Positions 27,901 through 34,851 are shown, numbered from the stretch's first letter. The stretch is DNA of 64,000 bases from an uncultured Collinsella sp. (GCA_958439425.1 CAUBVH010000003.1:1-64000); one strand, 5' to 3'. Notes: generated from the letters alone by a model not told the origin. A program made the numbers and translations.

Positions 27901-28218
27901 TGAATTAGACGTCGAGGACATCGCCGAAAGCGTAGTCACAAAATCTGACGCTTCGTTTTCTCCGGCTTTCTTGACCGTCTTGTCGGTCCAGATTCGGCCG
28001 ACGTTTTGAGTCGTTACTTTGTTACCGTTGTGACCGGCCGCCCAGATTTCCCAGCGTCCGCTGGTGTCGGGGTCGACGACCGTTCCGCTTACTGTCGGCC
28101 CGTCCATTCCGGTGCTGGACCTGGCGTTGGCCTCGGGCAGCATGGCAAATGCTGCAGCCGGCAACACAAGCACTACGGCAAGTATCACCGCCAAGAGACC
28201 CCTCGTGTACTTACTCAT
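21937..28218 (-). CDS. Giant LPXTG surface protein: VWA domain plus ten isopeptide-type pilin domains
   Basis: 2093 residues. Signal peptide (1-32); VWA domain (about 115-375) with MIDAS D121-A-S-G-S and FFTDGTP; a linker (about 390-690); then ten domains of 105-175 residues of the streptococcal FctA/Spy0128 pilin type (about 690-2030). Each starts with a K-x-L-x-G-R-like strand, has a central Y-x-Y-x-x-x-E and ends F-x-N-T-Y, i.e. the Lys, Glu and Asn that make intramolecular isopeptide bonds. A Pro-rich stretch, LPTTG (2061-2065), a hydrophobic helix and RKR form the sortase anchor. GGGAG lies 5 bases before ATG 28218. It should be wall-anchored, or a tip adhesin; no sortase or other pilin gene is adjacent. 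The product would be long, rigid and protease-resistant. Confidence 0.92.
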   Translation of the reverse strand: MSKYTRGLLAVILAVVLVLPAAAFAMLPEANARSSTGMDGPTVSGTVVDPDTSGRWEIWAAGHNGNKVTTQNVGRIWTDKTVKKAGENEASDFVTTLSAMSSTSNSTVTVTTPLDIVMVLDASGSMDDHMGGIDSPKRIDALKNAANSFIDTIAKQNEGIEGVNRQHRVAIVKFAGKKSNDIGNNMYRDGGYSYNYTQVMKELTYCSGSNADDLKKNTINQIQPAGATRADYGLELAEGITVTSGRKDAKKIIVFFTDGTPTKQNKFDAGVANAAVTAAKNMKDSKATVYTIGIFDGADPSAGIQDSGKSQKENKFMHAVSSNYPNATAWDTHGARAENSDYYKSATNAEELKKVFDDISQAITSEAPYPTEIHKGYDKTKSGYITFTDELGDFMQVDGFTEVVINGTPFTEASKTFNEETNTDTYEFTGKAKDLLITVQRAGDDNPQKGDIVTVNIPASLIPLSHFKTVDGKLSVDSVKPIQVKYASSVKSVALDNLFTPEKVTGLKTYIEKNTTVADDDSKTVSFYANKWKTGALGDTVATFEPADTNRYYYFQKQTPIYTDKECTQPAKISLAEKGTYYYKDEFEEQGENNEAKSATAVIEFIGGDAAKFDGAIVRDKDDNLSFSVGTARLAFIDELHTTKEGVGGNLTETALDVLNPRWNNVSAKAGATHVNSYLGNNGKISYKYDMTPAKVDTKASFGLTKVLEGREWTKEDKFEFGLTSENGAPMPKSTTAVATQGNKAIDFGEITYTEPGTYVYKVSEKNAGQTIDGITYSGNVAEITVTVTPNKKGELSADVQVTSGETEFKNTYAANSVDSSVTDKIKVTKVLTGRDLKAGEFSFELREGLGEDAKVIETVKNDANGNVTFKAIKYTEIGQHIYTLHEVKGNAGGITYDGATYTIVTTISDNNKGQLVATHELQGAAEDVKSIKFENSYTATPVAASLVGKKNLQVPDGLTPADIAGKFTFTVTGEEGAPMPANASVTNDAKGKVDFGKITFTLDDLNKALGEKPEKREHTFTYTVTESGEVAGVTNDANATRKVSYTVTDDGKGNLSVSHKPDGDAAFAFTNTYNVKPVETSVTEQITATKFLTGRDMAEGEFSFELVEGGDKDAKVVATGKNAADGKITMSAVKYDKAGTHAYTLREVKGGTTSKGITYSDAKFAIETTITDNGDGTLSAQHVLKNAEAAIFKNTYSVTPLETELDFGLSKAIDGRDWTDGDEFSFTITAPEGTPLPDPATVTVSKRDAKDGIAAIKFGKIHYAAAGTYKYEIRENAGSTVGMTYDAHVATAEVTVTEDSDGTLTANVTKKENGRFTNTYRTELDYAAAGGLKLSKTLYGRPMTEGQFTFTVTPADDDSASALGLLPGANNYESPATIEGTVGQIDILAGHEVKFTQADAGKTFTYTVAEKNDGQPGYTYDDAVRTVTIAIADDTAGTLTATTTVSGGSEGTLVTEYKTGAAAVESAVVPFVNSYSATTNTPGGTAAQVVAAKTLTGRPMVDGEFWFGIAYQGELVGYENLKPNIGGHVSFDALHYDTKMLADLESAGLAHRTDKDGKLAWTINYTAYEAIHGLPNGVSATTWYFGFKVIVVDNGDGTLTATVDYGGIEPLFENVYGADAVDAALAGTKKLQAAEGLTPADITGKFTFTVAADEAGAPMPERTTATNDAAGNVDFGKIHFTLEDLNRALGVTDDATDKAEADEADEAEAEEANADADANADEPSDESEPADPAAPRSHTFTYTVTESGTAPGVTNDANTARKVSYTVTDDGAGHLSVKRDGGDGADFTFTNTYSVTPTDSSVTDQVTTVKRLTGRDLAAGEFTFELLEDGVTVASGTNDANGTVTLSPIRYEAPGTHMYTLREACPNALGLYKGVTYDGTTYTVVTTVSDNGDGTLTATHKLEGTTESAGFTNKYHAMPTQVSIGAIKVLEGRELKKDEFSFKLVGEDIESTVTNDADGKINFDKFEYDEPGTYVYTISEVKGDEAGMTYDKSVFTATVNVVDDGEGNLKANVTFTKGDKSVEGIVFNNTYKKPETPVPTPDPGTPKTVTNIVKTVKGFLPTTGDQQAAALLMAFVIAMAGVGALVWGIRKR

Positions 28219-28270
28219 CGCGTCTCCCTTCTCGCGGTCTCAGACCTTGCATCAGCCTAAAGTTACGGAA

Positions 28271-28350
28271 TGAGACACAATTAGGGCAGGTGACACATGT
28301 TCCAGATTGTGTTTTGGGCGTGAGACAAATGTCTCACCAAAGTTGAGACA
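28271..28350. promoter_or_regulatory. Cluster of TGAGACA sites upstream of the surface-protein gene
   Basis: TGAGACA occurs at 28271-28277, 28321-28327 and 28344-28350, and inverted at 28330-28336. Two of these form the perfect palindrome TGAGACAAATGTCTCA (28321-28336). They lie 50-130 bases upstream of the start codon, where an operator or activator site would act. No clear -10/-35 pair was found. Confidence 0.5.
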
Positions 28351-28392
28351 CGGCGTTTTCGCAGGAAAACGGGTGCGACTCGAGCCATCAGG

Positions 28393-28848
28393 CAAAAATG
28401 ACCCGTTTTCCTCCGTCCCCGGGGGATCAATTGGTGGTGCTCGCCTCAAAACTGGCCCATCTACTACGTTTGACCCGATACCCCTGACCATAGCCGCATT
28501 TCATGAAAAACCGCAGGCATTTTACCTGCGGTTTTGTTTTTGCGTTGTTCGTTATGGTTGAGGGTAGCGGCCTAAACGTAGTAGATGGGCCCATTTCGTG
28601 GCAGACGGGTCACGCGGCAGCCCTCGCAAGGCCAAAATGATCCGTTTCCCTCTGTCCACGGGAGATCAAGGGATGCTACGGATATGGTGGTATTTCAAAA
28701 CTATGCCGGATTACGGGGCTAAAGTCGGGGCCCTCATCCATACCTTCATTTTTTGAAAAACGGCAGGCTATCTACCTGCGGTTTTGTTTTTGCAATTTTC
28801 GATATGGTCGGAGGTTCGCTATCCAGCTCCGTAATCCGGCATAGTTTT
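28393..28848. repeat. Repeat block upstream of the surface-protein gene
   Basis: The gap holds no gene. It contains two more TGAC/TCCGTTTTCCTC...GATCA units (28393-28429, 28631-28669) and two more palindromic elements. One has 17-base perfect ends GCCCATCTACTACGTTT (28455-28471, inverted 28574-28590). The other has 20-base perfect ends AAAACTATGCCGGATTACGG (28697-28716, inverted 28829-28848). Both have the central CGCAGG or GGCAGG ... CCTGCGGTTTTGTTTTTG hairpin seen at 21.7 kb. Confidence 0.8.
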
Positions 28849-28880
28849 GTTCGTGGCGGCCTAACCGCGCGTTTAAGCGC

Positions 28881-28914
28881 GGGGCCGGTGGGGCATTTTT
28901 GCCCCACCGGCCCC
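28881..28914. terminator. Strong hairpin after the hydrogenase operon
   Basis: Perfect 14-bp stem GGGGCCGGTGGGGC / GCCCCACCGGCCCC with a 6-base ATTTTT loop. It follows the EchF-like stop codon by about 30 bases. No long T-run follows on the minus strand, so it may act as a 3'-end stabiliser as much as a terminator. Confidence 0.65.
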
Positions 28915-28953
28915 TATTCCAGCTCTATTCCAGCTCTATTCCAGCTCTATTCC
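28914..28953. repeat. 11-bp tandem repeat spanning a stop codon
   Basis: CTATTCCAGCT is repeated three times exactly (28914-28946) followed by CTATTCC (28947-28953). The last partial unit supplies the stop codon and the last full codon of the EchF-like gene, so the array looks like an expansion from the gene end. Confidence 0.85.
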
Positions 28954-29288
28954 GGTTTGGTTTCTACTGTGGGAGTCTTGTCCGCCGCAACCGGAGTACG
29001 GGCGGTGTCCATAGTCAGGCAGTGTTTGGGGCAGCTCTCGATGCACTCGCCGCATACCACGCAGGCATACGGGTCAATCGACCACGTTCCTCCCTTGCGA
29101 TCGACCGCGAGCGCGCCCGCCGGGCAGCGGCGCGCGCACATGCCGCAGCAAATGCACACGTCCATGTCGTTAACGATGTGCCCACGCAGGCGCTCGGGTG
29201 CCGCGAGCTTCTCCTGCGGATAGCACACCGTTACCGGCTGCTTGACCATAGAACCCAAGGCCGTCTTGGCAAATGTCAGCAAACTCAT
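28947..29288 (-). CDS. Ech-type hydrogenase ferredoxin subunit (EchF/NuoI-like)
   Basis: 113 residues. Two complete C-x2-C-x2-C-x3-C motifs, CICCGMCARRC (about 45-55) and CVVCGECIESC (about 76-86), each followed by Pro or Pro-like context, bind two [4Fe-4S] clusters. It passes electrons from soluble ferredoxin to the small subunit. The Pro/Thr-rich tail after residue 95 is not part of the fold. It lies 7 bases downstream of the large-subunit gene. Confidence 0.88.
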   Translation of the reverse strand: MSLLTFAKTALGSMVKQPVTVCYPQEKLAAPERLRGHIVNDMDVCICCGMCARRCPAGALAVDRKGGTWSIDPYACVVCGECIESCPKHCLTMDTARTPVAADKTPTVETKPE

Positions 29289-29295
29289 GCCGCGC

Positions 29296-30384
29296 CTACC
29301 TTTCCGTGCAGCTAATGCAGGGGTCGATGGTCAGGATAATCATGGGCACGTTGGCAAGGAGCACGTCCTGCAGCGCATGCGTCAAACCCGCCAGGTTTTG
29401 CGACGTCGGCGTGCGCACGCGGAAACGGTCCAGGTTCTTGGTGCCGTTGCCACGCACATAGTAGTACGCCTCGCCACGCGGTTGCTCAATCACGACCTCG
29501 CCGCGCGCGCCGTCGGCCGGTGTGAGCTTGGTACGCCCGCCGATACCGTCGTGCGGAATCTTGCCCACAAGCTCCTTGATGATGTCCATAGCCTGCGTGA
29601 CCTCGGCGCAACGCACCTGGCAGCGGGCATAGCAGTCGCCATCGGTAGCGACAACCGGCTCAAACGCAGCCAGGTCCGCATAGGCACCGTCGCCAAACAT
29701 GCGCACGTCATAGTCCACGCCCGAGGCGCGCCCAAACGGGCCGACCATCGAAAGCTCCAGCGCGTCCTTCTTGCTGATCACGCCCACGCCATGCAGACGC
29801 TCGCCGCAGCTGTCGTCGTCCAAAAACGTATGCACCAGGGCCTCGTAGTCGGGACGCATGGCATCGAGTGTCTGGACAATGCCCGCCAGCTCGGAGTCCT
29901 CGATATCGTGCTTAAGGCCGCCGATCTCGTTAATCGACAGAATCACGCGCCCGCCGCACGTGCTCTCAAAGATCTTGAGAATCTGCTCGCGCAGGGTCCA
30001 CGACCGATAGAACAGCGCCTCAAAACCAAAGGCGTCGGCGAGCAGGCCCAGCCACAGCAGATGCGAGTGGATGCGCGAAAGCTCGTGCAGAATGGTGCGA
30101 ATATACTGCACGCGGCCGGGCACCTCGATGTCGAGCATGCGCTCGCAGGCGCTGGCATAGCCGCAGCTGTGACCCACGGCGCAAATGCCGCAGATGCGCT
30201 CGGCGATGTAGCCAAACTGATGCATGTCGCGCTTTTCGGTGAGCTTCTCGAGCCCGCGGTGCACAAAGCCGATCTGCGGAATTGCCTCGATGACGCGATC
30301 GTCCTCGATCACCAGGTCTAGATGAAGCGGCTCGGGCAGCACCGGGTGCTGCGGGCCAAACGGAATAACGGAGCGATGTGCCAT
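29296..30384 (-). CDS. Group 4 [NiFe] hydrogenase large subunit (EchE/NuoD-like)
   Basis: 362 residues. Both nickel ligand pairs are present: L1 R-I-C65-G-I-C68-A-V-G-H and L2 D-P-C356-I-S-C359-T-E-R. This makes it a real hydrogenase and not a complex I NuoD. The protein ends exactly after the L2 Arg, so it lacks the C-terminal peptide that a maturation protease removes in HycE, as reported for CooH-type enzymes. It catalyses H+ reduction or H2 oxidation at the cytoplasmic face. It sits between the NuoC-like and ferredoxin genes in the order seen in Ech operons. Confidence 0.93.
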   Translation of the reverse strand: MAHRSVIPFGPQHPVLPEPLHLDLVIEDDRVIEAIPQIGFVHRGLEKLTEKRDMHQFGYIAERICGICAVGHSCGYASACERMLDIEVPGRVQYIRTILHELSRIHSHLLWLGLLADAFGFEALFYRSWTLREQILKIFESTCGGRVILSINEIGGLKHDIEDSELAGIVQTLDAMRPDYEALVHTFLDDDSCGERLHGVGVISKKDALELSMVGPFGRASGVDYDVRMFGDGAYADLAAFEPVVATDGDCYARCQVRCAEVTQAMDIIKELVGKIPHDGIGGRTKLTPADGARGEVVIEQPRGEAYYYVRGNGTKNLDRFRVRTPTSQNLAGLTHALQDVLLANVPMIILTIDPCISCTER

Positions 30385-30389
30385 GGACC

Positions 30390-31106
30390 TTACGCCTCCT
30401 CTTTCTGCTTGTCGCGGGCGGCCTTGGCGGCAAGCGCCGCGCGGACCTTGGCCGCTTTCTCGGGATCCATGGCGGCGAGCTTTGCCTCCATCTCGGCGGC
30501 CTTGAGCGCCGCCTTCGCAGCAGCCCCATCGTGCTGAGCATCGGAGCCGGCAGCCGCAGCGGGCTGAGCAGCGGCGCCCGCGGCATCACCGGCGCCCACA
30601 ACGCCCTCCCCTGCAGCAGCCGCAGCCGCGGCGGCCTTCTCGGCAGCGGCCTTGCGCGCCTTGGCCTCGGCGGCCGCGCGGACCTTCATGGCCTTCTCGC
30701 GCGCGGCCTTCACCTCGGGCGTGATAACGCTCATGGGTTCAGCAGCCGAGACCTGGTAGAAAAAGCCCTTAAAGTCGATCTGCATGTCGGTAATGGCAAG
30801 ACCAAACAGGTCGTGGACCTCATTTTCAAACGGGAATACCGCCGGATAATACGAGCTGATGGACGGAATCTCCTGGTACCGGTCGATTCCCTCGACTACC
30901 AGGTTCTCAATCGCATAGCTGCCGTCCTGCGCAACATGCTCCTGAACAGCACGAACGTTGATAAACGTATAGACCAAGCGATACGAGCCGTCGTCGACGT
31001 TACGCTCGGCGTGCATTTGCACAAAGCGCGCACCGACGCCCTTAAGCGCCTGGACATGCGACAGGAGCTCGTCGATCCCGACGGTGGTATAGATTGCCTC
31101 TTGCAT
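30390..31106 (-). CDS. Ech-type hydrogenase NuoC-like subunit (EchD-like) with Ala/Lys-rich extension
   Basis: 238 residues. The first 130 residues are a NuoC/30-kDa domain, with YPAVFPFENEVHDLFG matching the family signature. The rest (about 135-238) is a low-complexity, highly charged Ala/Lys/Glu helix-forming tail that is absent from typical EchD. The tail is in frame, ends at the normal place 5 bases before the next gene and could tether the peripheral arm or be a disordered linker. The start overlaps the NuoB-like stop by one base (TAATG). Confidence 0.85.
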   Translation of the reverse strand: MQEAIYTTVGIDELLSHVQALKGVGARFVQMHAERNVDDGSYRLVYTFINVRAVQEHVAQDGSYAIENLVVEGIDRYQEIPSISSYYPAVFPFENEVHDLFGLAITDMQIDFKGFFYQVSAAEPMSVITPEVKAAREKAMKVRAAAEAKARKAAAEKAAAAAAAAGEGVVGAGDAAGAAAQPAAAAGSDAQHDGAAAKAALKAAEMEAKLAAMDPEKAAKVRAALAAKAARDKQKEEA

Positions 31107-31681
31107 TACTCGACCTCCTTTGCAGCGACGGACGCGGCGGGCGCGTCACCGGCACCGTCAGCCCCGGCCCCCGCAGCCACAAACCCGTCCTCGCCCAGCT
31201 CAACGCCACCGTCCCAGGTGGCGGCGCCGCCCACGGTGAGCGGATCGCCACCGGCGCGCATCACGGCCTCCTTCTGGTCCAGGATGCCGCACGCCTCCAC
31301 GATGGCATCGATCACCGTCTCGGGGCGAATGGCGCACCCGGGCGCGTACACGTCCACGGGAATCGCGCGGTCCACGCCACCGATCACGTTATAGGCATCG
31401 CGGAACACGCCGCCCGAGCACGCACAGATGCCGCACGCCACCACACACTTGGGCTCGAGCATCTGGTTGTAGATCTGGCGCACGACGGGCAGGTTCTGGG
31501 CATTGACCGAACCCGTCACCAAAAAGATATCCGCATGCTTGGGGTTGCCGGTGTTGACCACGCCAAAGCGCTCCGCATCGAACAGTGGCGTGAGCGAGGC
31601 CAGCACCTCGATATCGCATCCGTTGCAGCTCGAGCCGTCGTAATGAATAACCCACGGCGAGCGCGACATTTTATGATCCAT
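31106..31681 (-). CDS. Ech-type hydrogenase small subunit (EchC/NuoB-like)
   Basis: 191 residues. The proximal [4Fe-4S] ligands are in SSCNGCD (C19, C22), VACGICACSGG and APGCAIRP (C116). The last 45 residues are Ala/Gly/Asp-rich and outside the fold. GGAGG lies 8 bases before ATG 31681. It relays electrons from the EchF-like clusters to the NiFe site and docks on the membrane arm. Confidence 0.9.
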   Translation of the reverse strand: MDHKMSRSPWVIHYDGSSCNGCDIEVLASLTPLFDAERFGVVNTGNPKHADIFLVTGSVNAQNLPVVRQIYNQMLEPKCVVACGICACSGGVFRDAYNVIGGVDRAIPVDVYAPGCAIRPETVIDAIVEACGILDQKEAVMRAGGDPLTVGGAATWDGGVELGEDGFVAAGAGADGAGDAPAASVAAKEVE

Positions 31682-31693
31682 GGATGCCGCCTC

Positions 31694-34576
31694 CTAAATA
31701 AACACGTCGACGAGGATGGGCATAAGGTTGAGCAGGCCAAACACCAGCGCCACGCCCCAGCCGAGCTTAAAGCAGCTGCGCCAGGTGCTGCGTGCGAAGG
31801 TGTTGTCGATCAGCACCTCGACAAAATACGTCGCGGCCATCACGACCAAGGCTACGACCCAGCTCACCGGGTTGTCCCAAACAAAGAACATGCCCACCCA
31901 CATCAAAAACAGCACGGTCTCGCACCAGTGCATAAGGGTCATCTTGGCCAGCGTGCCGCCGCTCATCTCGGTGGCGACGCCCTGGACAATCTCCTGATGC
32001 GCGTGATGCGAGTACGAAAGGTCGAACGGCGACTTGCGTAGCTTGATGGTGAGCACCGCAAGCAGCGCCAGGAAAATGGGCGCACTGTACACGATGATGG
32101 GGGCTGGCTGCCCCGTCACGGCAATGGAATCGAAGCTGTCGGTAGCAAGGTACAGGCCCACGCTCATCAGCAGAACGGCGGGCTCGTAACTCATAACCTG
32201 CAGCAGCTCACGATCGGCGCCAACCTGGGCAAACGGGCTTTGCGTCGAGGCGGACGCCAACACCACAAAGATCGCGGCGAGCGTCACCATAAAAGCGCAC
32301 AGCAGTGTGTTGGAGCCCGACACAAAGATGCCGCCGCCCACCACGGTAAAGATGAGCGCGCACGCCATATAGGTGTCGTCCATGGTGTTTACGCTGGCGG
32401 GGGCCTTGCGCAGCAGCTTGGCAACATCGTAGAAGGGCTGCAGCAAGCGCGGGCCCACGCGGCCCTGCATGCGAGCCGAAAGCTTACGGTCAAGGCCGTC
32501 GATCAGGCCACCAACCAAAGGCGCCAGCAAGGCAAACGCCACGGTGCCAATAAATATGCCCACGACACCCGAGCCTTCGAAATACTTGCCGCGCAGCACC
32601 GAGGGCGCACTCATGGCAAGTCGCTCGGGCCCAATCCACGCGCAACACAGCAGCGCAAACAAGATAATGCTGCAGCACACGACGCTACCCGCGGGGCCAA
32701 TACGCTTCTCGCCAAGGGCGTCCTCCGAGTACCAATTGCGCTTTTCGGCCTTTAGCTCGTGCCCCATCGAGCCGCGGAAATGGCGGTAATTGTCGGTTCC
32801 CACGCCCGAAAGATATACGTTTACGTGCGGTTTGTTGCTCACGCGGAATGAAGTCAGCAGCACCACGGCGATAAAAGCCACGATAACCACCATCAGATAC
32901 ATGGCATCCTTGCCAATAACGTACGGCACGCGACCAAACACCATGGCCAAGTAAGGCGACACCAGACCGCTCGAGATAACCGGGAACGCCACGCAGCACA
33001 GAATCAGCAGCGCGGCGATGGTGTTGAGGGCCATCCATTCGGTCTTATGGACATTGACCTCAACGTTTTGAGCCGTGGGGTCGACGCCCGAAAGCTTGGC
33101 AAGCCACTTGCCCCAGAAGAAGAACGTCGCGGCCGAGCCAAAGGCAAGCACCATGATCATGAGCACGTTGCCGGTCTGGGCAAACGCCACCAGGGCGCCC
33201 CACTTGGACACGAGCATGCCAAACGGTGCCACGAACATGCCCATAATGCCCAGCATCATCAGGCGCGTCAGGTGCGGCATGCGGCTGAACATACCGTCCA
33301 TGTCCTCGATATTGCGGCTGCCGATATGATGCTCGGCCGTGCCCACGCACAGGAACAGCAGCGACTTTGCCACCGTATGGAACAGGATCAGGAAGATCGC
33401 GGCCCACACGGCCTCGGGCGCGCCGACGCCCAGGCAGGCGCTGATAAGGCCCAAGTTGGAAATGGTAGAGTACGCGAGCACGCGTTTGGCGTTGCTCTGC
33501 GAGATGGCCATGAGGGCAGCGAGCAAAAACGTGATGGCACCCACACTCGTGACCATAAAGCCGGTCACGGGATAGATGGCATAGAGTGGGCTGAGCTTGA
33601 CCATCAGGAACACGCCGGCTTTGACCATGGTGGACGAGTGCAGCAGGGCGCTCGTGGGCGTGGGGGCAACCATGGCACCCAACAGCCAAGTGTGGAACGG
33701 CATCTGTGCGGCCTTGGTGAGTGCGGCGAGCGACAGCAGAACGACCGGCATCACCAGCAGCGCGGATTGCGCGGTTCCGGCGCCGGAAAGCTCGATCATG
33801 CCCGAAATGGTCAGCGGCATGCCGTTAACGTGCAGGTACATAAGTCCGGCCAAAAACGCGATACCGCCCAACATGTTGAGGATGATCTGGGTGAAGGCGT
33901 TCTTGATGGCCTCGGGCGTGCGCGTGTAGCCAATCATGAGGAACGAGCACACGGTGGTGATTTCCCAGCCGCAGAACAGCCACTCAAGGTTGTCGCTCGT
34001 CACGATGACGAACATGGCCGAGAGGAACAGGAACATAAGCGCCAGGAACTGCGGGCGACGGTCGGGCGCGGTCTGCCCGCGCAGCGCAGCCTCGTGCTCG
34101 TCGTGGGCCTGAAAGTCCTTCATGTAGCCCAAGGCATACACGCAGATTAGGCTGCCGACGATGCCGACGGCGAGGACCATGATCACGCTCATGTAGTCAA
34201 GGTAGAGTGGCGTTGCCGTGACGGCTTCGATCGCGGGCAGCGTCATAGCTGCAAAGGTGAGCGAGCCCACCAGCTGCACCACGCCGAGCACCGTGGTGAG
34301 CGTGCTCTTATATTTACGCGCGTTGTACAGGATGACGGCGCACAGGATCACGTCGATGACGGAGCTGATGATCGAGAGCACATGCGAGGCGCCGGGGGCA
34401 ACCTCGAAGCTCTGCGGGCCCGTGCCAAAAAACATGACGGCGACTACAACCGTCACCGCCATAATGATGCCAGAGCCTACAAGCCCTAGCGCATCGCGGG
34501 CGCGGTCACCGCGCGCGAGCAGCATGCCCAGCGCCGGTACCAGCGGAAACAGGGTAAGGAAATACAGTAGCGTCAT
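31694..34576 (-). CDS. Fused EchA-EchB membrane subunit (NuoL-like plus NuoH-like)
   Basis: 960 residues, about 22 membrane helices. Residues 1-600 are an antiporter-like NuoL/HyfB/EchA domain (LFCGWEITTVCSFLMIG, AALTKAAQMPFHTWLLGAM with the key Lys, SALLHSSTMVKAGVFL). After a linker with a hydrophilic stretch (about 600-660), residues 665-960 are NuoH/HycD/EchB (DRKLSARMQGRVGPR, TQSPFAQVGADRELLQVMSYEPA, RKSPFDLSYSHHAHQEIVQG). The frame is continuous, with no internal stop. In Methanosarcina Ech and in Hyc/Hyf these are separate proteins. It is the first gene of the operon, with GGGGGAG upstream, and would form the whole ion-translocating arm. Confidence 0.92.
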   Translation of the reverse strand: MTLLYFLTLFPLVPALGMLLARGDRARDALGLVGSGIIMAVTVVVAVMFFGTGPQSFEVAPGASHVLSIISSVIDVILCAVILYNARKYKSTLTTVLGVVQLVGSLTFAAMTLPAIEAVTATPLYLDYMSVIMVLAVGIVGSLICVYALGYMKDFQAHDEHEAALRGQTAPDRRPQFLALMFLFLSAMFVIVTSDNLEWLFCGWEITTVCSFLMIGYTRTPEAIKNAFTQIILNMLGGIAFLAGLMYLHVNGMPLTISGMIELSGAGTAQSALLVMPVVLLSLAALTKAAQMPFHTWLLGAMVAPTPTSALLHSSTMVKAGVFLMVKLSPLYAIYPVTGFMVTSVGAITFLLAALMAISQSNAKRVLAYSTISNLGLISACLGVGAPEAVWAAIFLILFHTVAKSLLFLCVGTAEHHIGSRNIEDMDGMFSRMPHLTRLMMLGIMGMFVAPFGMLVSKWGALVAFAQTGNVLMIMVLAFGSAATFFFWGKWLAKLSGVDPTAQNVEVNVHKTEWMALNTIAALLILCCVAFPVISSGLVSPYLAMVFGRVPYVIGKDAMYLMVVIVAFIAVVLLTSFRVSNKPHVNVYLSGVGTDNYRHFRGSMGHELKAEKRNWYSEDALGEKRIGPAGSVVCCSIILFALLCCAWIGPERLAMSAPSVLRGKYFEGSGVVGIFIGTVAFALLAPLVGGLIDGLDRKLSARMQGRVGPRLLQPFYDVAKLLRKAPASVNTMDDTYMACALIFTVVGGGIFVSGSNTLLCAFMVTLAAIFVVLASASTQSPFAQVGADRELLQVMSYEPAVLLMSVGLYLATDSFDSIAVTGQPAPIIVYSAPIFLALLAVLTIKLRKSPFDLSYSHHAHQEIVQGVATEMSGGTLAKMTLMHWCETVLFLMWVGMFFVWDNPVSWVVALVVMAATYFVEVLIDNTFARSTWRSCFKLGWGVALVFGLLNLMPILVDVFI

Positions 34577-34827
34577 ACCATCACTCCCCCATGCAAAAAC
34601 GCTGCAATTGTTTAACGTTATAGCTCAGTTGAGGAGTAGCGGCGGCGGGTTTTCGGTCAACTGGGGAGTTTTAGGCGTACGGGGTAACGAGTCTGTCCGC
34701 TTTGGAGCAGAGAGGCGACGCTCCCCCTATCGCGGCGGCGGGCGCACGGGCCACTGCGCGCGGTTTATTAACCACTTTGGAGGATGTTCCAGTAGGCTCA
34801 CGACGGTCCAAAAAGTTGGCGCGGCAA
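34577..34827. other. Promoter region of the hydrogenase operon
   Basis: No gene is seen. A minus-strand TATAAC near 34620 is a possible -10 for the hydrogenase operon, but no matching -35 is obvious. Short frames here have no family features. Confidence 0.4.
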
Positions 34828-34851
34828 GAAAAATGCGCCCCTGTGGGCGCA
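34828..34851 (-). terminator. Terminator of the HTH gene
   Basis: TGCGCCC / GGGCGCA stem with a 4-base loop, followed on the minus strand by TTTTTCTTG, 13 bases after the stop codon. Confidence 0.8.

Noticed and set aside
28914..28953. CRISPR-like short repeats
   Set aside because: Units of 11 bases follow each other without spacers; it is a simple tandem repeat.
28947..34576. NADH dehydrogenase (complex I) remnant
   Set aside because: The large subunit keeps all four nickel-binding Cys, and only six subunit domains in Ech order are present.
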